Assembly: GCA_934648845.1 (NCBI GenBank)
Contig: CAKUFS010000023.1
Span: 1-37,407, forward strand
Source: an uncultured Eggerthellaceae bacterium
Lineage (GTDB): Bacteria > Actinomycetota > Coriobacteriia > Coriobacteriales > Eggerthellaceae
Length of the DNA: 37,407 nucleotides
Reading direction: 5' to 3'
Below are positions 8,603-16,084 of this stretch, piece by piece. The position numbers were made by a program, and so were the translations under genes. How positions within the stretch are numbered: position 1 is the first letter of the stretch; each line of letters opens with the position of its first letter. Under the pieces are notes generated by a model. The model had not been told where the DNA came from. It saw nothing but the letters and a program-made list of their open reading frames with translations, and ran no database searches.

Positions 8603-9361
8603 CTATTTCTCGGCAGGAGTGTAGGTGAAGTAGCCATCACCGTTTTCCTGAGTGGCAGCGTTATCAGACGCCTCTTGGTCAGCGGCGCTCGAAGCAGCCT
8701 TTACCTCTTCAGGAGATTCCACGACCTCGAAAGAGGCCTCTGGAACAACATCGCTCGTTACATCCGTTGCAGGTGCTGCAACGTCTTCCACAGAAAACGG
8801 CGAAACCGCAGCGGCTGCTTCAGAAGCGTTCGCGGCGGCGGCACCCGCAAAACCTTCCTTTACTTCTGACGCAACTGCGCTGTTTGCAGAAGGAAGCGGC
8901 TGGATTTTCTTGTCCTCGGACTTATTCCCCAGAGCAATGGATTCGTCGCTTGCCTTGCGCGCCTTGAAAACGCCGCGCACTTTCTCGGAAGCAGAATTCA
9001 CCAGCTTCATGGGAGCGTTCGCGGCGGTATCCATGGCATCGACCGCAGAAGAAACGCCTTCGGTAATGTCAGTAACGTTTTCCAGGATTTGATCGACGCG
9101 CATAATCTCAAGATTTGCCGCATCAACCGTCAACGACACGCGCTCCACCAGGGGGTCAACGCGCGCAACAACGGGTTCAAGGGAAGCCGTAATCGTCTCT
9201 ACATGAGCAAGCGTGGGATCAACCTGCTTTTTAAGGTCAACCACCGTCTTTCGCGTTGTTTTCAAAAACCGAACAAGCTCAATGAGAAACCAAATCAGGG
9301 CTAAACCGACCAGGACATACACTACGGGTAGTGCGACATTGAGGATTTGCATAATATCCAT
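8603..9361 (-). CDS. DUF948 membrane-anchored coiled-coil protein
   Basis: 252 residues with one N-terminal transmembrane helix at about 8-32 (LNVALPVVYVLVGLALIWFLIELV), then a helical, coiled-coil-like DUF948 region at about 35-120 with the repeating pattern of Val/Leu and acidic residues typical of the family. The C-terminal half (about 140-252) is disordered and rich in Ala, Ser, Glu and Val. The function of DUF948 proteins is unknown; they are often called general stress proteins in Firmicutes. The ATG at 9361 has a near-perfect AGGAGG 7 bp upstream. It is the first gene of a tight run with the permease, ruvX, mltG and yqeG, which hints at an envelope role. Confidence 0.75.
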   Translation of the reverse strand: MDIMQILNVALPVVYVLVGLALIWFLIELVRFLKTTRKTVVDLKKQVDPTLAHVETITASLEPVVARVDPLVERVSLTVDAANLEIMRVDQILENVTDITEGVSSAVDAMDTAANAPMKLVNSASEKVRGVFKARKASDESIALGNKSEDKKIQPLPSANSAVASEVKEGFAGAAAANASEAAAAVSPFSVEDVAAPATDVTSDVVPEASFEVVESPEEVKAASSAADQEASDNAATQENGDGYFTYTPAEK

Positions 9362-9390
9362 TTCGAACCTCCTGAATAACGTGTCGTTTC

Positions 9391-9399
9391 ACTATACCA
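9391..9399 (-). promoter_or_regulatory. Possible extended -10 promoter for the DUF948-mltG operon
   Basis: The minus strand reads TGGTATAGT, an extended -10 element (TGn plus TATAGT, 5 of 6 to consensus), about 30 bp upstream of the DUF948 start and its strong ribosome site. No good -35 hexamer is seen at 16-18 bp, which is acceptable for an extended -10 promoter. This is a motif match only. Confidence 0.4.
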
Positions 9400-9617
9400 C
9401 GCAGGTCATTTCCATAGTTTAACGCAGAAAACTTTTACCTTTTTGTGAACTGCTGCAAAAACGCTTTATATCCTGCTGCGCCCATTTCCGAGCCACCGCT
9501 CTTTCCCAACCGGCTCGCTCCCCCGTGTGCGCTCCGTTCCTTCGCAAGAACCACCCGCCATCGCTCTTTTCGACTGGAGTACCCTTAAGCCCGTGCACCC
9601 CAACATGCACGCAAGAG
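9400..9617. other. Spacer between rarA and the DUF948 gene, no gene recognised
   Basis: About 220 bp downstream of the rarA stop. Short open frames on both strands show no recognisable protein and no ribosome site. Scattered inverted matches, for example GGTTCTTGCGAAGGAACGG on the minus strand, can form a small hairpin but no terminator with a T-run was found. Confidence 0.4.
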
Positions 9618-10937
9618 TTACACGCGGTCGCGTGCAGCAGCATCGGCACGATACGATTCCCACCCGCGGTCACTGGGATGGTAAAAGCACCCCTTCTCAA
9701 GGCCTTCGGGAAGATAGCGCTGCTCAACCCACCCTTTCGGGTAGTTATGCGGGTACAAATACGCGCCATATTCTTCCGAACCCGGTCGATGCCTATCGCG
9801 CAAATGATCAGGCACAGGGCGAAGCGGCCCATGGCGAACTTCCGAAAGGGCTGCATCGATGCCCGCTTCTGCCGCATTGCTTTTCGGCGCAAGGGCAAGG
9901 TAAATTGCCGCTTGCGCTAAGTTGATGCGACACTCGGGATATCCAATCACTTCCGCCGATTTGAATGCCGCCTCCGCAATGAGAAGCGCCTGGGGGTCGG
10001 CATTCCCAATATCTTCCGACGCGGCAATAAACATACGTCGCGCAATGAACTTCGGGTCTTCTCCGCCTTCGATCATGCGCGCAAGCCAGTACAGGGCTGC
10101 ATCGGGATCACTCCCGCGCATCGATTTGATGAACGCCGATATGATGTCATAATGCATGTCCTTATTCTTGTCATAAGGCAACATACGATTCGGAACAGCA
10201 CGCTCCACCTGGGCTTTGTCGATTGTCGCTGGCTTATCGGACGTTCCTGGCTCCACCAGATTCGCAGCAAGCTCGAGCGTGGTCAACGAAGCACGCCCAT
10301 CGCCACCGGCAAGCAGCACAATAGCATCGCGTGCGGCAGGGGAAAGCTCGTAGCGGCCTTTTAAGCCGCGTTCATCGCGCAAAGCATGCGTTAAGAGTTC
10401 AGAGATTTCCTGGTCAGATAAGCTTTTCAGCTCGACAATACGCGAGCGCGAAATCAAAGCAGAATTGACTTCGAAATACGGATTTTCCGTAGTAGCACCC
10501 ACCAGCACAACAACGCGATCCTCCACCGCATGAAGCAGCGCGTCTTGCTGCCCCCGGTTAAAACGATGGATTTCATCAACGAAAAGGATGGTCCGCTGGC
10601 CGAATGACGTAAGGCGTTTTTGCGCCGCCTGAATTTCGCGGCGCAGGTCAGAAACGGTGCCGCCAATGGCAGACACTTCTACGAACTGGGCTTTTGTTGT
10701 TTCCGCAATAACATGCGCAAGCGAAGTTTTACCCGTGCCGGCTGGTCCATATAAAATGATAGAACTCAATTTATCTTTTTCGATGGCATTGCGCAGCCAG
10801 CTACCAGGGCCAACGGCTTCCGTTTGCCCCACCAGCTCGTCCAGGGAACGCGGGCGCATGCGCACCGCCAACGGGGCGTTTTCATCAGTCGAAAACGCCA
10901 CGCGCGGTTGCTCTATTTCCTCAAAAAGTGTATCCAT
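9618..10937 (-). CDS. rarA: Replication-associated recombination protein A (AAA+ ATPase)
   Basis: 439-residue AAA+ ATPase of the RarA/MgsA/WRNIP1 family, which acts at stalled or broken replication forks. It opens with LAVRMRPRSLDELVGQ and has Walker A GPAGTGKT (about 65-72), Walker B ILFVDEIHRFN, sensor I VGATTENPYFEVN, and the arginine finger region ALISRSRI. The C-terminal oligomerisation domain is conserved (SDPDAALYWLARMIEGGEDP, RRMFIAASEDIGNADP, YPHNYPKGWVEQRYLP). Length is normal and no residues are missing. The ATG at 10937 matches the usual MDTLFEE start. It is transcribed away from the probable 6S RNA gene, with about 100 bp of AT-rich promoter DNA between them. Confidence 0.95.
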   Translation of the reverse strand: MDTLFEEIEQPRVAFSTDENAPLAVRMRPRSLDELVGQTEAVGPGSWLRNAIEKDKLSSIILYGPAGTGKTSLAHVIAETTKAQFVEVSAIGGTVSDLRREIQAAQKRLTSFGQRTILFVDEIHRFNRGQQDALLHAVEDRVVVLVGATTENPYFEVNSALISRSRIVELKSLSDQEISELLTHALRDERGLKGRYELSPAARDAIVLLAGGDGRASLTTLELAANLVEPGTSDKPATIDKAQVERAVPNRMLPYDKNKDMHYDIISAFIKSMRGSDPDAALYWLARMIEGGEDPKFIARRMFIAASEDIGNADPQALLIAEAAFKSAEVIGYPECRINLAQAAIYLALAPKSNAAEAGIDAALSEVRHGPLRPVPDHLRDRHRPGSEEYGAYLYPHNYPKGWVEQRYLPEGLEKGCFYHPSDRGWESYRADAAARDRV

Positions 10938-11029
10938 GATTGCATAGTATCATACGAACGTTTGTTTGCCTACTCCAGCAAATCAACTTTTCGAAAATGT
11001 CAAGACTTTTATCTCTCTTTTCCTTTTCC

Positions 11030-11035
11030 TATACT
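11030..11035 (+). promoter_or_regulatory. -10 element of the 6S RNA promoter
   Basis: TATACT (5 of 6 to consensus) ends 6-7 bp before the likely 5' end of the 6S-like RNA. The preceding region is pyrimidine-rich (CTCTCTTTTCCTTTTC) and no clear -35 is visible. The call depends on the RNA assignment. Confidence 0.45.
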
Positions 11036-11040
11036 CTAAT

Positions 11041-11209
11041 CAAGCCTTGTTCCTGGTTATTATGCGATGGACCGATGCCGTTTATGAGGGAGCTCAAGAT
11101 CGCCTGCGGATTCAGGGATTCGTTTCCGTTGAAACGAAAGCTATGAAACCGGCTGCGAGCACCCACCTTTTTAAGGTGGGTTCATCCTTCTCCAGGGGCG
11201 AGGTTTTTT
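11041..11209 (+). ncRNA. ssrS: Probable 6S RNA
   Basis: A non-coding segment of about 169 nt folds by hand into the 6S RNA plan. A 12-bp closing stem pairs CCTTGTTCCTGG (11045-11056) with CCAGGGGCGAGG (11192-11203), extended by A/T pairs and followed by six T. A long bulged apical rod pairs GCTC/GAGC, GCC/GGC and GG.TTC/GAA.CC and ends in the hairpin TTCGTTTC-CGTT-GAAACGAA. On the 3' side of the central bubble there is a separate hairpin, ACCCACCTT/AAGGTGGGT, which resembles the ACCUUNAA..AAGGGU hairpin at that place in known 6S RNAs. 6S RNA binds the housekeeping RNA polymerase holoenzyme by mimicking an open promoter. A TATACT -10 lies at the right distance. No covariance search could be run. 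Confidence 0.7.
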
Positions 11210-11215
11210 CGTGCC

Positions 11216-11248
11216 AAAAAACGCTTGCTGAGCGTTTTTTCTTTTTTT
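11216..11248 (+). terminator. Rho-independent terminator downstream of the 6S RNA
   Basis: The stem AAAAAACGCT/AGCGTTTTTT with loop TGCTG is followed by CTTTTTTT. It lies 7 nt after the T-run that ends the 6S closing stem. The A/T symmetry means it could also act weakly in the other direction. The loop and stem sequence (CGCTTGCTGAGC) reappears inverted in the repeats at 11593 and 11719. Confidence 0.8.
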
Positions 11249-11259
11249 GAGCGTGCGAG

Positions 11260-11320
11260 GCTCTGCGGAATTACGTTCAGAAGCTTCACGGCCTTCGCTC
11301 TATTCCACTTCGCAAAACCC
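11260..11320 (+). repeat. Palindromic element, copy 1 (degenerate)
   Basis: First of three related 58-75 bp elements that share a core like TACGTTCAGAAGCTTCGCAGC. Here the core (11272-11296) reads with TCACGG in place of TCGCAG. The left end GGCTCTGCGGAATT matches copy 2, but the right end has decayed (TATTCCACTTCGCAAAACCC), so the terminal pairing is only partial. It is non-coding. Confidence 0.6.
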
Positions 11321-11368
11321 TTTACGCATCATCGCTTCCCTTGCTTGGCCTGCATCTTTTGAGGCAAC

Positions 11369-11426
11369 GGGCTCTGCGGAGTTACGTTCAGAAGCTTCGC
11401 AGCCTTCACTCCACTCCGCAGAGCCC
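11369..11426 (+). repeat. Palindromic element, copy 2 (perfect 14-bp terminal inverted repeats)
   Basis: A 58-bp unit with termini GGGCTCTGCGGAGT and ACTCCGCAGAGCCC, a perfect 14-bp inverted repeat, around the shared core (11383-11407). It can form a stable hairpin. No coding potential is evident. It resembles REP-type or miniature transposable hairpins in architecture, but no matching transposase is in the window. Confidence 0.7.
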
Positions 11427-11442
11427 TACACAGCGCTATTCG

Positions 11443-11577
11443 GCTTGCGGGATGCAGGAGAAGGTTGAGCGAACGTGCGACGCTTTGGATAAGCGCATTC
11501 GCTCACAAGCTGCAAAGAAGCATTATCCAAGCGGAGTCCGTTCGCGAATGCCTTCCTCTGCATCCCGCTCTTGCAAG
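11443..11577. repeat. Long imperfect palindrome of about 135 bp
   Basis: The left arm contains, in order, GGGATGCAG, GAAGG, GCGAACG and GCTTTGGATAA. The complement of the right arm contains GGGATGCAG, GGAAGG, GCGAACGG and GCTTGGATAA in the same order. The two arms therefore pair with small bulges around a loop of about 27 nt near 11510. It lies between two of the smaller hairpin elements and contains no gene. Confidence 0.6.
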
Positions 11578-11592
11578 TTAGGCGTTTGCTGC

Positions 11593-11630
11593 TCAGCAAG
11601 CGTTTTTGTGATTCCGAGTTATGCGGGTTT
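11593..11630 (+). repeat. 38-bp direct repeat, copy a
   Basis: The unit begins TCAGCAAGCGTTTTTG and matches copy b at 11719-11756 in 35 of 38 positions. The two copies bracket the third palindromic element. The first half is the inverse of the terminator stem at 11216-11240. Confidence 0.75.
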
Positions 11631-11704
11631 GTTCAGGGAGGTTTGCAGAACGAAGCGAAGGCTGCGTAGCTTCTGAACGTAGTTCTGCGAACCTCCACGG
11701 AACA
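11630..11704 (-). repeat. Palindromic element, copy 3 (inverted orientation)
   Basis: A 75-bp unit in opposite orientation to copies 1 and 2. Its ends TGTTCAGGGAGGTTTGCAGAAC and the complement of GTTCTGCGAACCTCC..GGAACA pair over about 22 bp with few mismatches, and its interior carries the shared core reversed (GAAGCGAAGGCTGCGTAGC at 11652-11670). The terminal sequence differs from copy 2 while the core is conserved. Confidence 0.65.
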
Positions 11705-11718
11705 TCGTTTCGCACTGT

Positions 11719-11756
11719 TCAGCAAGCGTTTTTGCGATCCCGAGTTATGCGAGTTT
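11719..11756 (+). repeat. 38-bp direct repeat, copy b, overlapping the mscS stop codon
   Basis: 35 of 38 positions match copy a. The last two bases of the repeat are the end of the mscS stop codon (TAA, 11755-11757 on the minus strand), so the repeat abuts or slightly invades the 3' end of that gene. Confidence 0.75.
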
Positions 11757-12543
11757 AGGCGTTTTCGTTGCTGCCTTCGGGAACCAAGAAGGGCGCTGCG
11801 GCACGAAGCGCCTGGTCGCGCGCAAGAGAGTAATCAACCCCTTCTTCCACGTCAACCGTAAGCGTAGCGCCGAACGTGTAATCGCTGGTGTCGCCGAACA
11901 CCAAGCGCGGCGTATTCTGCTCAGGATCGATTACGATGCCCTTCACCTGCGCTTTTACGGCATCAAGAATCTCTTGCGCCACCGTGTTCAAGTCGCGCGA
12001 CGTATTCCAAATGCGCAGCGGCACCTTCACGCACGTCAAAGGCGGCAGATGCATTACCGCTTGAGAGTTGATCATGGCGTTTGGAATGACAATCATCTCG
12101 CCCGCCATGGTTTGAATGCGCGTATAACGCCAATTCACGTCGGAAACAATACCGCGCTTGCCGCCTACCTCAATGAAATCTCCCGGCGTGACAATGCCCG
12201 CAAGCGACACTTGCAAGCCGCCGACCAGATTCGATATGGTGTCCTGGCAACCCAGCGAAATGGCAATGCCACCGACGCCCAGCGCCGTAATGGCAGCACT
12301 CAAATCGAAATTGAAGCACGTGGAAAGCATGATGCTTAAACCGCAAACCCACACGATCACGTTCGCGATATTAAGAAAAATCGAACTCGAAGGCAACGGA
12401 GAGCCATCGTGGCTGAGTAATTTATTCAAGAGCTTGCGAAGCGCCCGCGCAACGACCGCCGTTATGGCAATAATGATCAGGGCTTTCAGGAGCACGCCAC
12501 CCAACCCCATCGCAAATGCCTCTATCTGCTCAAACGTAATCAT
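11755..12543 (-). CDS. mscS: MscS-family small-conductance mechanosensitive channel
   Basis: 262-residue membrane protein of the MscS type, which opens under membrane tension to release solutes on hypo-osmotic shock. Helices lie at about 12-36 and 55-80, and the pore-lining helix at about 84-110 carries the Gly/Ala-rich packing pattern ALGVGGIAISLGCQDTISNLVGG. The beta domain follows (GIVTPGDFIEVGGKRGIVSDVNWRYTRIQT, VIPNAMINSQAV), then the C-terminal alpha-beta vestibule domain. The size is close to the minimal three-helix MscS of E. coli. The ATG at 12543 gives a normal N-terminus. It lies 118 bp downstream of nrdG on the same strand and may be read through from it, though a functional link is not evident. 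Confidence 0.9.
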   Translation of the reverse strand: MITFEQIEAFAMGLGGVLLKALIIIAITAVVARALRKLLNKLLSHDGSPLPSSSIFLNIANVIVWVCGLSIMLSTCFNFDLSAAITALGVGGIAISLGCQDTISNLVGGLQVSLAGIVTPGDFIEVGGKRGIVSDVNWRYTRIQTMAGEMIVIPNAMINSQAVMHLPPLTCVKVPLRIWNTSRDLNTVAQEILDAVKAQVKGIVIDPEQNTPRLVFGDTSDYTFGATLTVDVEEGVDYSLARDQALRAAAPFLVPEGSNENA

Positions 12544-12661
12544 AAGTCACCAACCGTCTTGTTGAAATCATGTCGCCTTGTGGGAATGCCCTCGCTGAAC
12601 GCACCCGAATCGACGCCAACGCCCTACTGGCGCCTGCAAGCCACGCCGAAAGCAAAGCGAG

Positions 12662-13348
12662 CTACCACGAAGGAGGCTTTGTCGGATAATCCTCGAACGA
12701 TTGCCAAAGCACCACGCGTCCCGTTTTACGCGTTTTATTCATGTCGATGAGCCGCTGGTTAGAGGACCCGCAGTACTTGAGCCCCAACGAACGTTTTGCC
12801 TGCACAAACGGGCCGTCTACCAACACGTCTGCGTACGCCAGCAAGTCACGTATCGCTCTCAAGCGCTCGCATTCGGCCGCAGAAGGGGTCTCTGCATCCC
12901 CATTTGCAGCAGGGGCGGCGTCCGCGCTCGCTCCTGCATCCGCATCCGCGGTACCTGCATCCGCGTCTGCGCCCGCAACCACAGCCGCGCCATCGGGAAG
13001 CGCCGCAATCTGCTGCAGCAGATCCTCGTACAAATATCCCGTATACACCCACACGTTGCGCCCTGCCGCCTTCACACGTCGCGCAATTTCTGCGCACGCA
13101 GCCGGCTGCTCAAACGGATCGCCGCCCGAAAGCGTTACGCCGGAAACAAGCTTGTTCTCAAAAATGCGCTCCACCACGTCATCGATGGCAACTTCTTCAC
13201 CCGCATCAAAAGCCCAGCTCTCGGGGTTGTGGCACCCCGGGCAATGATGAGAACACCCCTGAACGAACACGGAAAAACGCATGCCCGGACCATCAACGAT
13301 GGAATCGTTCACTGTGCCAAAAAGACGTATTGTTGTCGGGGTTGACAT
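12662..13348 (-). CDS. nrdG: Anaerobic ribonucleotide reductase activating protein
   Basis: 228-residue radical SAM enzyme that installs the glycyl radical on NrdD. The 4Fe-4S ligands are Cys32, Cys36 and Cys39 in the family-specific CSHHCPGC, followed by HNPESW, the SAM-binding SGGDPF (74-79) and VWVYTGY. The C-terminal block VLVDGPFVQAKRSL and RGSSNQR-like CGSSNQRLID is also present. NrdG is normally about 150-180 residues; the excess is a low-complexity Ala/Asp/Gly insertion at about 119-159 built partly from repeated GAT-GCG-type codons. The ATG at 13348 has AGGAAAGGA upstream. It lies 260 bp after nrdD and presumably shares the NrdR-controlled promoter. Confidence 0.93.
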   Translation of the reverse strand: MSTPTTIRLFGTVNDSIVDGPGMRFSVFVQGCSHHCPGCHNPESWAFDAGEEVAIDDVVERIFENKLVSGVTLSGGDPFEQPAACAEIARRVKAAGRNVWVYTGYLYEDLLQQIAALPDGAAVVAGADADAGTADADAGASADAAPAANGDAETPSAAECERLRAIRDLLAYADVLVDGPFVQAKRSLGLKYCGSSNQRLIDMNKTRKTGRVVLWQSFEDYPTKPPSW

Positions 13349-13414
13349 TGCTGTTTCCTTTCCTGTTCGCTAATGAAAGGGTATCACAAGGCAGTGCGCG
13401 CAACCGCGAAGGGC

Positions 13415-13459
13415 GCGAAACACCACAGAGGAGCCGCAAGCGCGACTCCCCTGTTTCGT
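13415..13459. other. Hairpin between nrdD and nrdG
   Basis: GCGAAACACCACAGAGGAG and CTCCCCTGTTTCG can pair around GCCGCAAGCGCGA with small bulges. There is no T-run on either strand, so it is not a standard terminator. It may be an mRNA-stabilising or attenuating structure in the nrdD-nrdG transcript, or simply a repeat remnant. The rest of the 260-bp spacer shows no gene. Confidence 0.35.
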
Positions 13460-13609
13460 GATAATGATAGTTTTACCCTGAAGGCTCGGTCTCATGAGCG
13501 CGACCTCAAGCGTCCGCGACACCACCAGTGCGTCCATCGCGCCTACAAGCGCGCTTGCGCGACCTTCGCCGAGCCCGCCATCTTCGCCGGGCCGCACCCA
13601 GCAGAAGCG

Positions 13610-15928
13610 TTAAATGTGATGCTTCACGCGGTCGTGCTCTTCGGCGCGCTTTGCGTCATTGAAACGATCAAGCGTACCTACCAGGTAGCCCGTGATGCGA
13701 CGAATGCGCTCGAAGCCGACTTCGGCATCTTCCTCGTGACGGCCGCACTTCGGGCACTCATCGTTGATGATGCCGTTATAACCGCAGATGGGGTCGCGAT
13801 CAACAGGGTGGTTGATCGAACCGTAGCCAATGCCGCATTCCTTCATGTGGCGAATGACGGCTTCAAACGCTTCCAGATTCTCGCTGGGGTCGCCGTCCAT
13901 CTCCACGTAACTAATGTGGCCGGCGTTCGTCAGCGCATGATAAGGCGCCTCAAGCTCGATTTTGCGGAACGCCTCGATATCGTAATACACAGGAATATGG
14001 AAGCTGTTCGTGTAGTACTCGCGGTCAGTCACACCGGGAATCGAGCCGTAGCGAGCGCGGTCCATGCGCACGAAGCGACCTGAAAGGCCTTCGGCGGGCG
14101 TAGCAAGCAGCGTGTAGTTCATGTGCGTCTGCTGAGACAGGCGGTCCAGGTATGCGCGCATATGGCCCACAATCTCCAAGCCCAGCTTCTGGGACTCAGC
14201 CGATTCGCCGTGATGCTTGCCCGTGAGCGCCTTCAGCGTTTCCGCCAGGCCAATAAAGCCCACGGAAAGCGTGCCGTGCTTGAGCACTTCGCGCACTTCG
14301 TCATCAGGCTTGAGCTTTTCGGAGTCAATCCACACGCCCTGGCCCATCAAGAACGGCGAATTGTACACGCGCTTTTGCGCCTGAATCTCAAAGCGCTCGT
14401 CCAGCTGACCCACGCACAGGCGCAGCTTGGAATCAAGCAGATCGAAGAACAGGTCAATATCGCCATGGGAGCGAATAGCCAAGCGCGGCAGGTTGATAGA
14501 GGTAAAGCTTAGATTACCGCGGCCGGGCGTGATTTCGCGGCTGGGGTCGTAAACGTTGCCCATAACGCGCGTACGGCATCCCATGTACGAAATTTCGGTC
14601 TCGGGCGTACCCTTGTAATACGGCAGGTTAAACGGCGCATCTTGGAAGCTGAAGTTAGGGAACAACCTTTTCGCGGAGCAATGAATTGCCAACTTGAACA
14701 GGTCGTAGTTCGGATCACCAGGATTGTAGTTGATGCCTTCCTTCACACGGAAAATCTGCACGGGGAAAATGGCCGTCTCGCCCGAACCCAGGCCCTCTTC
14801 GGTAGCAAGAAGCGTATTGCGGATGACCATGCGGCCTTCAGCAGACGTATCCATGCCGTAGTTCACCGAAGAGAACGGCGTTTGCGCGCCAGCGCGTGAG
14901 TGCATGGTGTTCAGGTTGTGGATCAGCGCCTCCATGGCCTGGAACGTTGCGCGATCGGTGTCGTTGTACGCGTTCTTTTCCGTGTAGGCGAACACGCGCT
15001 CGGCCACTTCATCAGGCAAAACGCTTTTCAACTTCTCTTCAAGCGCTTCGCGATACGCCGGATCAAGCTCGATGGCGGCAACAGTGCCCGTGGCTTCTTC
15101 AATACCAGCAAGCGTATCTTGCGCCCACGTGCGCGCATCCTCAATGTCGCTCAGCAGATCCATGGCCTCAGCCAGGTGCTTCTTGAACTGCTTGCGATAC
15201 GTCTTGCGCACGCCATCGGCCAGACCGTAATCGAAGTCGCAAACCGACTGGCCGCCGTGCTGGTCGTTCTGGTTGGACTGGATGGCAATGCAAGCAAGCG
15301 CGGCGTAAGACGCAATGTCGTTCGGCTCGCGCAGCACGCCGTGGCCCGTGGAGAAACCGCCCTTGAACAGCTTGCGCAGCTCAATTTGGCAGCACGTAGT
15401 GGTCAACGTGTAGAAGTCCAAGTCGTGGATATGGATGTCGCCTTCGCAGTGAGCGCGCGCGTAGCGGGGATCCAAAACGCACATCTCGTAGAACTGCTTC
15501 GCAGATTCGGAGCCATACTTCAACATGGTGCCCATGGCGGTGTCGGCATCGATGTTGGCGTTTTCACGCTTCATGTCGGAGTCCGATGCCTTGGAGAACG
15601 TGATGTCCTTCAGCGTTTGGATCAGACGGCTGTTCACGTCGCGCACGCGGTTGCGCTCGGCACGATACAGAATGTAGGCCTTTGCAGTCTGCGTGAAGCC
15701 CTCTTCGATAAGCGTCTCTTCAACAAGGTCCTGCACGCCTTCAACGGTAGGAGTTCCCTCGATTGCGCCAGATTCTATCTTCTCGACAACGCGCTCGGCA
15801 ATGCCATCGGCAACACCACGCGGCTGCATAGCGCCGCTCGCACGGAATGCCTTCTCTACTGCCTCGGCAATCTTCTCTTGATGAAAATCAACCGCGCGGC
15901 CGTCACGTTTGATGATGCTCTCTACCAT
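13610..15928 (-). CDS. nrdD: Anaerobic (class III) ribonucleoside-triphosphate reductase
   Basis: 772-residue oxygen-sensitive glycyl radical enzyme that makes dNTPs from NTPs. The N-terminal ATP-cone (about 3-95, IIKRDGRAVDFHQEKIAEAVEKAF) gives allosteric control. The catalytic barrel contains HIHDLDFY, NQNDQHGGQ, NLTMHSR-like NLNTMHSRAGAQTPFSS and the C-terminal zinc motif C-x9-C-P-K-C (about 715-728). The glycyl radical site is RRITGYLVGT, with Gly about 747. The ATG at 15928 begins MVESIIKRDG, standard for the family. nrdG lies downstream, and a perfect NrdR box lies upstream, so the pair looks repressed when dATP/ATP is high. Length and motifs are normal. Confidence 0.97.
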   Translation of the reverse strand: MVESIIKRDGRAVDFHQEKIAEAVEKAFRASGAMQPRGVADGIAERVVEKIESGAIEGTPTVEGVQDLVEETLIEEGFTQTAKAYILYRAERNRVRDVNSRLIQTLKDITFSKASDSDMKRENANIDADTAMGTMLKYGSESAKQFYEMCVLDPRYARAHCEGDIHIHDLDFYTLTTTCCQIELRKLFKGGFSTGHGVLREPNDIASYAALACIAIQSNQNDQHGGQSVCDFDYGLADGVRKTYRKQFKKHLAEAMDLLSDIEDARTWAQDTLAGIEEATGTVAAIELDPAYREALEEKLKSVLPDEVAERVFAYTEKNAYNDTDRATFQAMEALIHNLNTMHSRAGAQTPFSSVNYGMDTSAEGRMVIRNTLLATEEGLGSGETAIFPVQIFRVKEGINYNPGDPNYDLFKLAIHCSAKRLFPNFSFQDAPFNLPYYKGTPETEISYMGCRTRVMGNVYDPSREITPGRGNLSFTSINLPRLAIRSHGDIDLFFDLLDSKLRLCVGQLDERFEIQAQKRVYNSPFLMGQGVWIDSEKLKPDDEVREVLKHGTLSVGFIGLAETLKALTGKHHGESAESQKLGLEIVGHMRAYLDRLSQQTHMNYTLLATPAEGLSGRFVRMDRARYGSIPGVTDREYYTNSFHIPVYYDIEAFRKIELEAPYHALTNAGHISYVEMDGDPSENLEAFEAVIRHMKECGIGYGSINHPVDRDPICGYNGIINDECPKCGRHEEDAEVGFERIRRITGYLVGTLDRFNDAKRAEEHDRVKHHI

Positions 15929-16042
15929 GGAGACCCCTATTCCTTCTTATTTCATACTTGTTGTCCACACAGCAAAACGCCAGGTTGACACAAAGAATCC
16001 CCCCGACATTGCTTACGTGAAATTGCTTAAAAACGGATTTAC

Positions 16043-16060
16043 AACACAATATATTGTGTT
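16043..16060. promoter_or_regulatory. NrdR box upstream of nrdD
   Basis: AACACAATATATTGTGTT is a perfect 18-bp palindrome and matches the NrdR-box consensus (acaCwATATwGtgt). NrdR boxes usually come in pairs about 31 bp apart centre to centre; the second position, around 16083, has only a half-match (ATATAGTA) overlapping the -10 element. NrdR represses ribonucleotide reductase genes when loaded with ATP/dATP. Confidence 0.85.
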
Positions 16061-16084
16061 TACACCAGAAGATGATGTGAACAT

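Noticed and set aside
9400..9617. tRNA or small RNA gene between rarA and the DUF948 gene
   Set aside because: No cloverleaf, T-loop or terminator could be drawn.
14900..15988. A 362-codon open frame on the plus strand across nrdD
   Set aside because: Shadow of the nrdD reading frame; no ribosome site or protein similarity.
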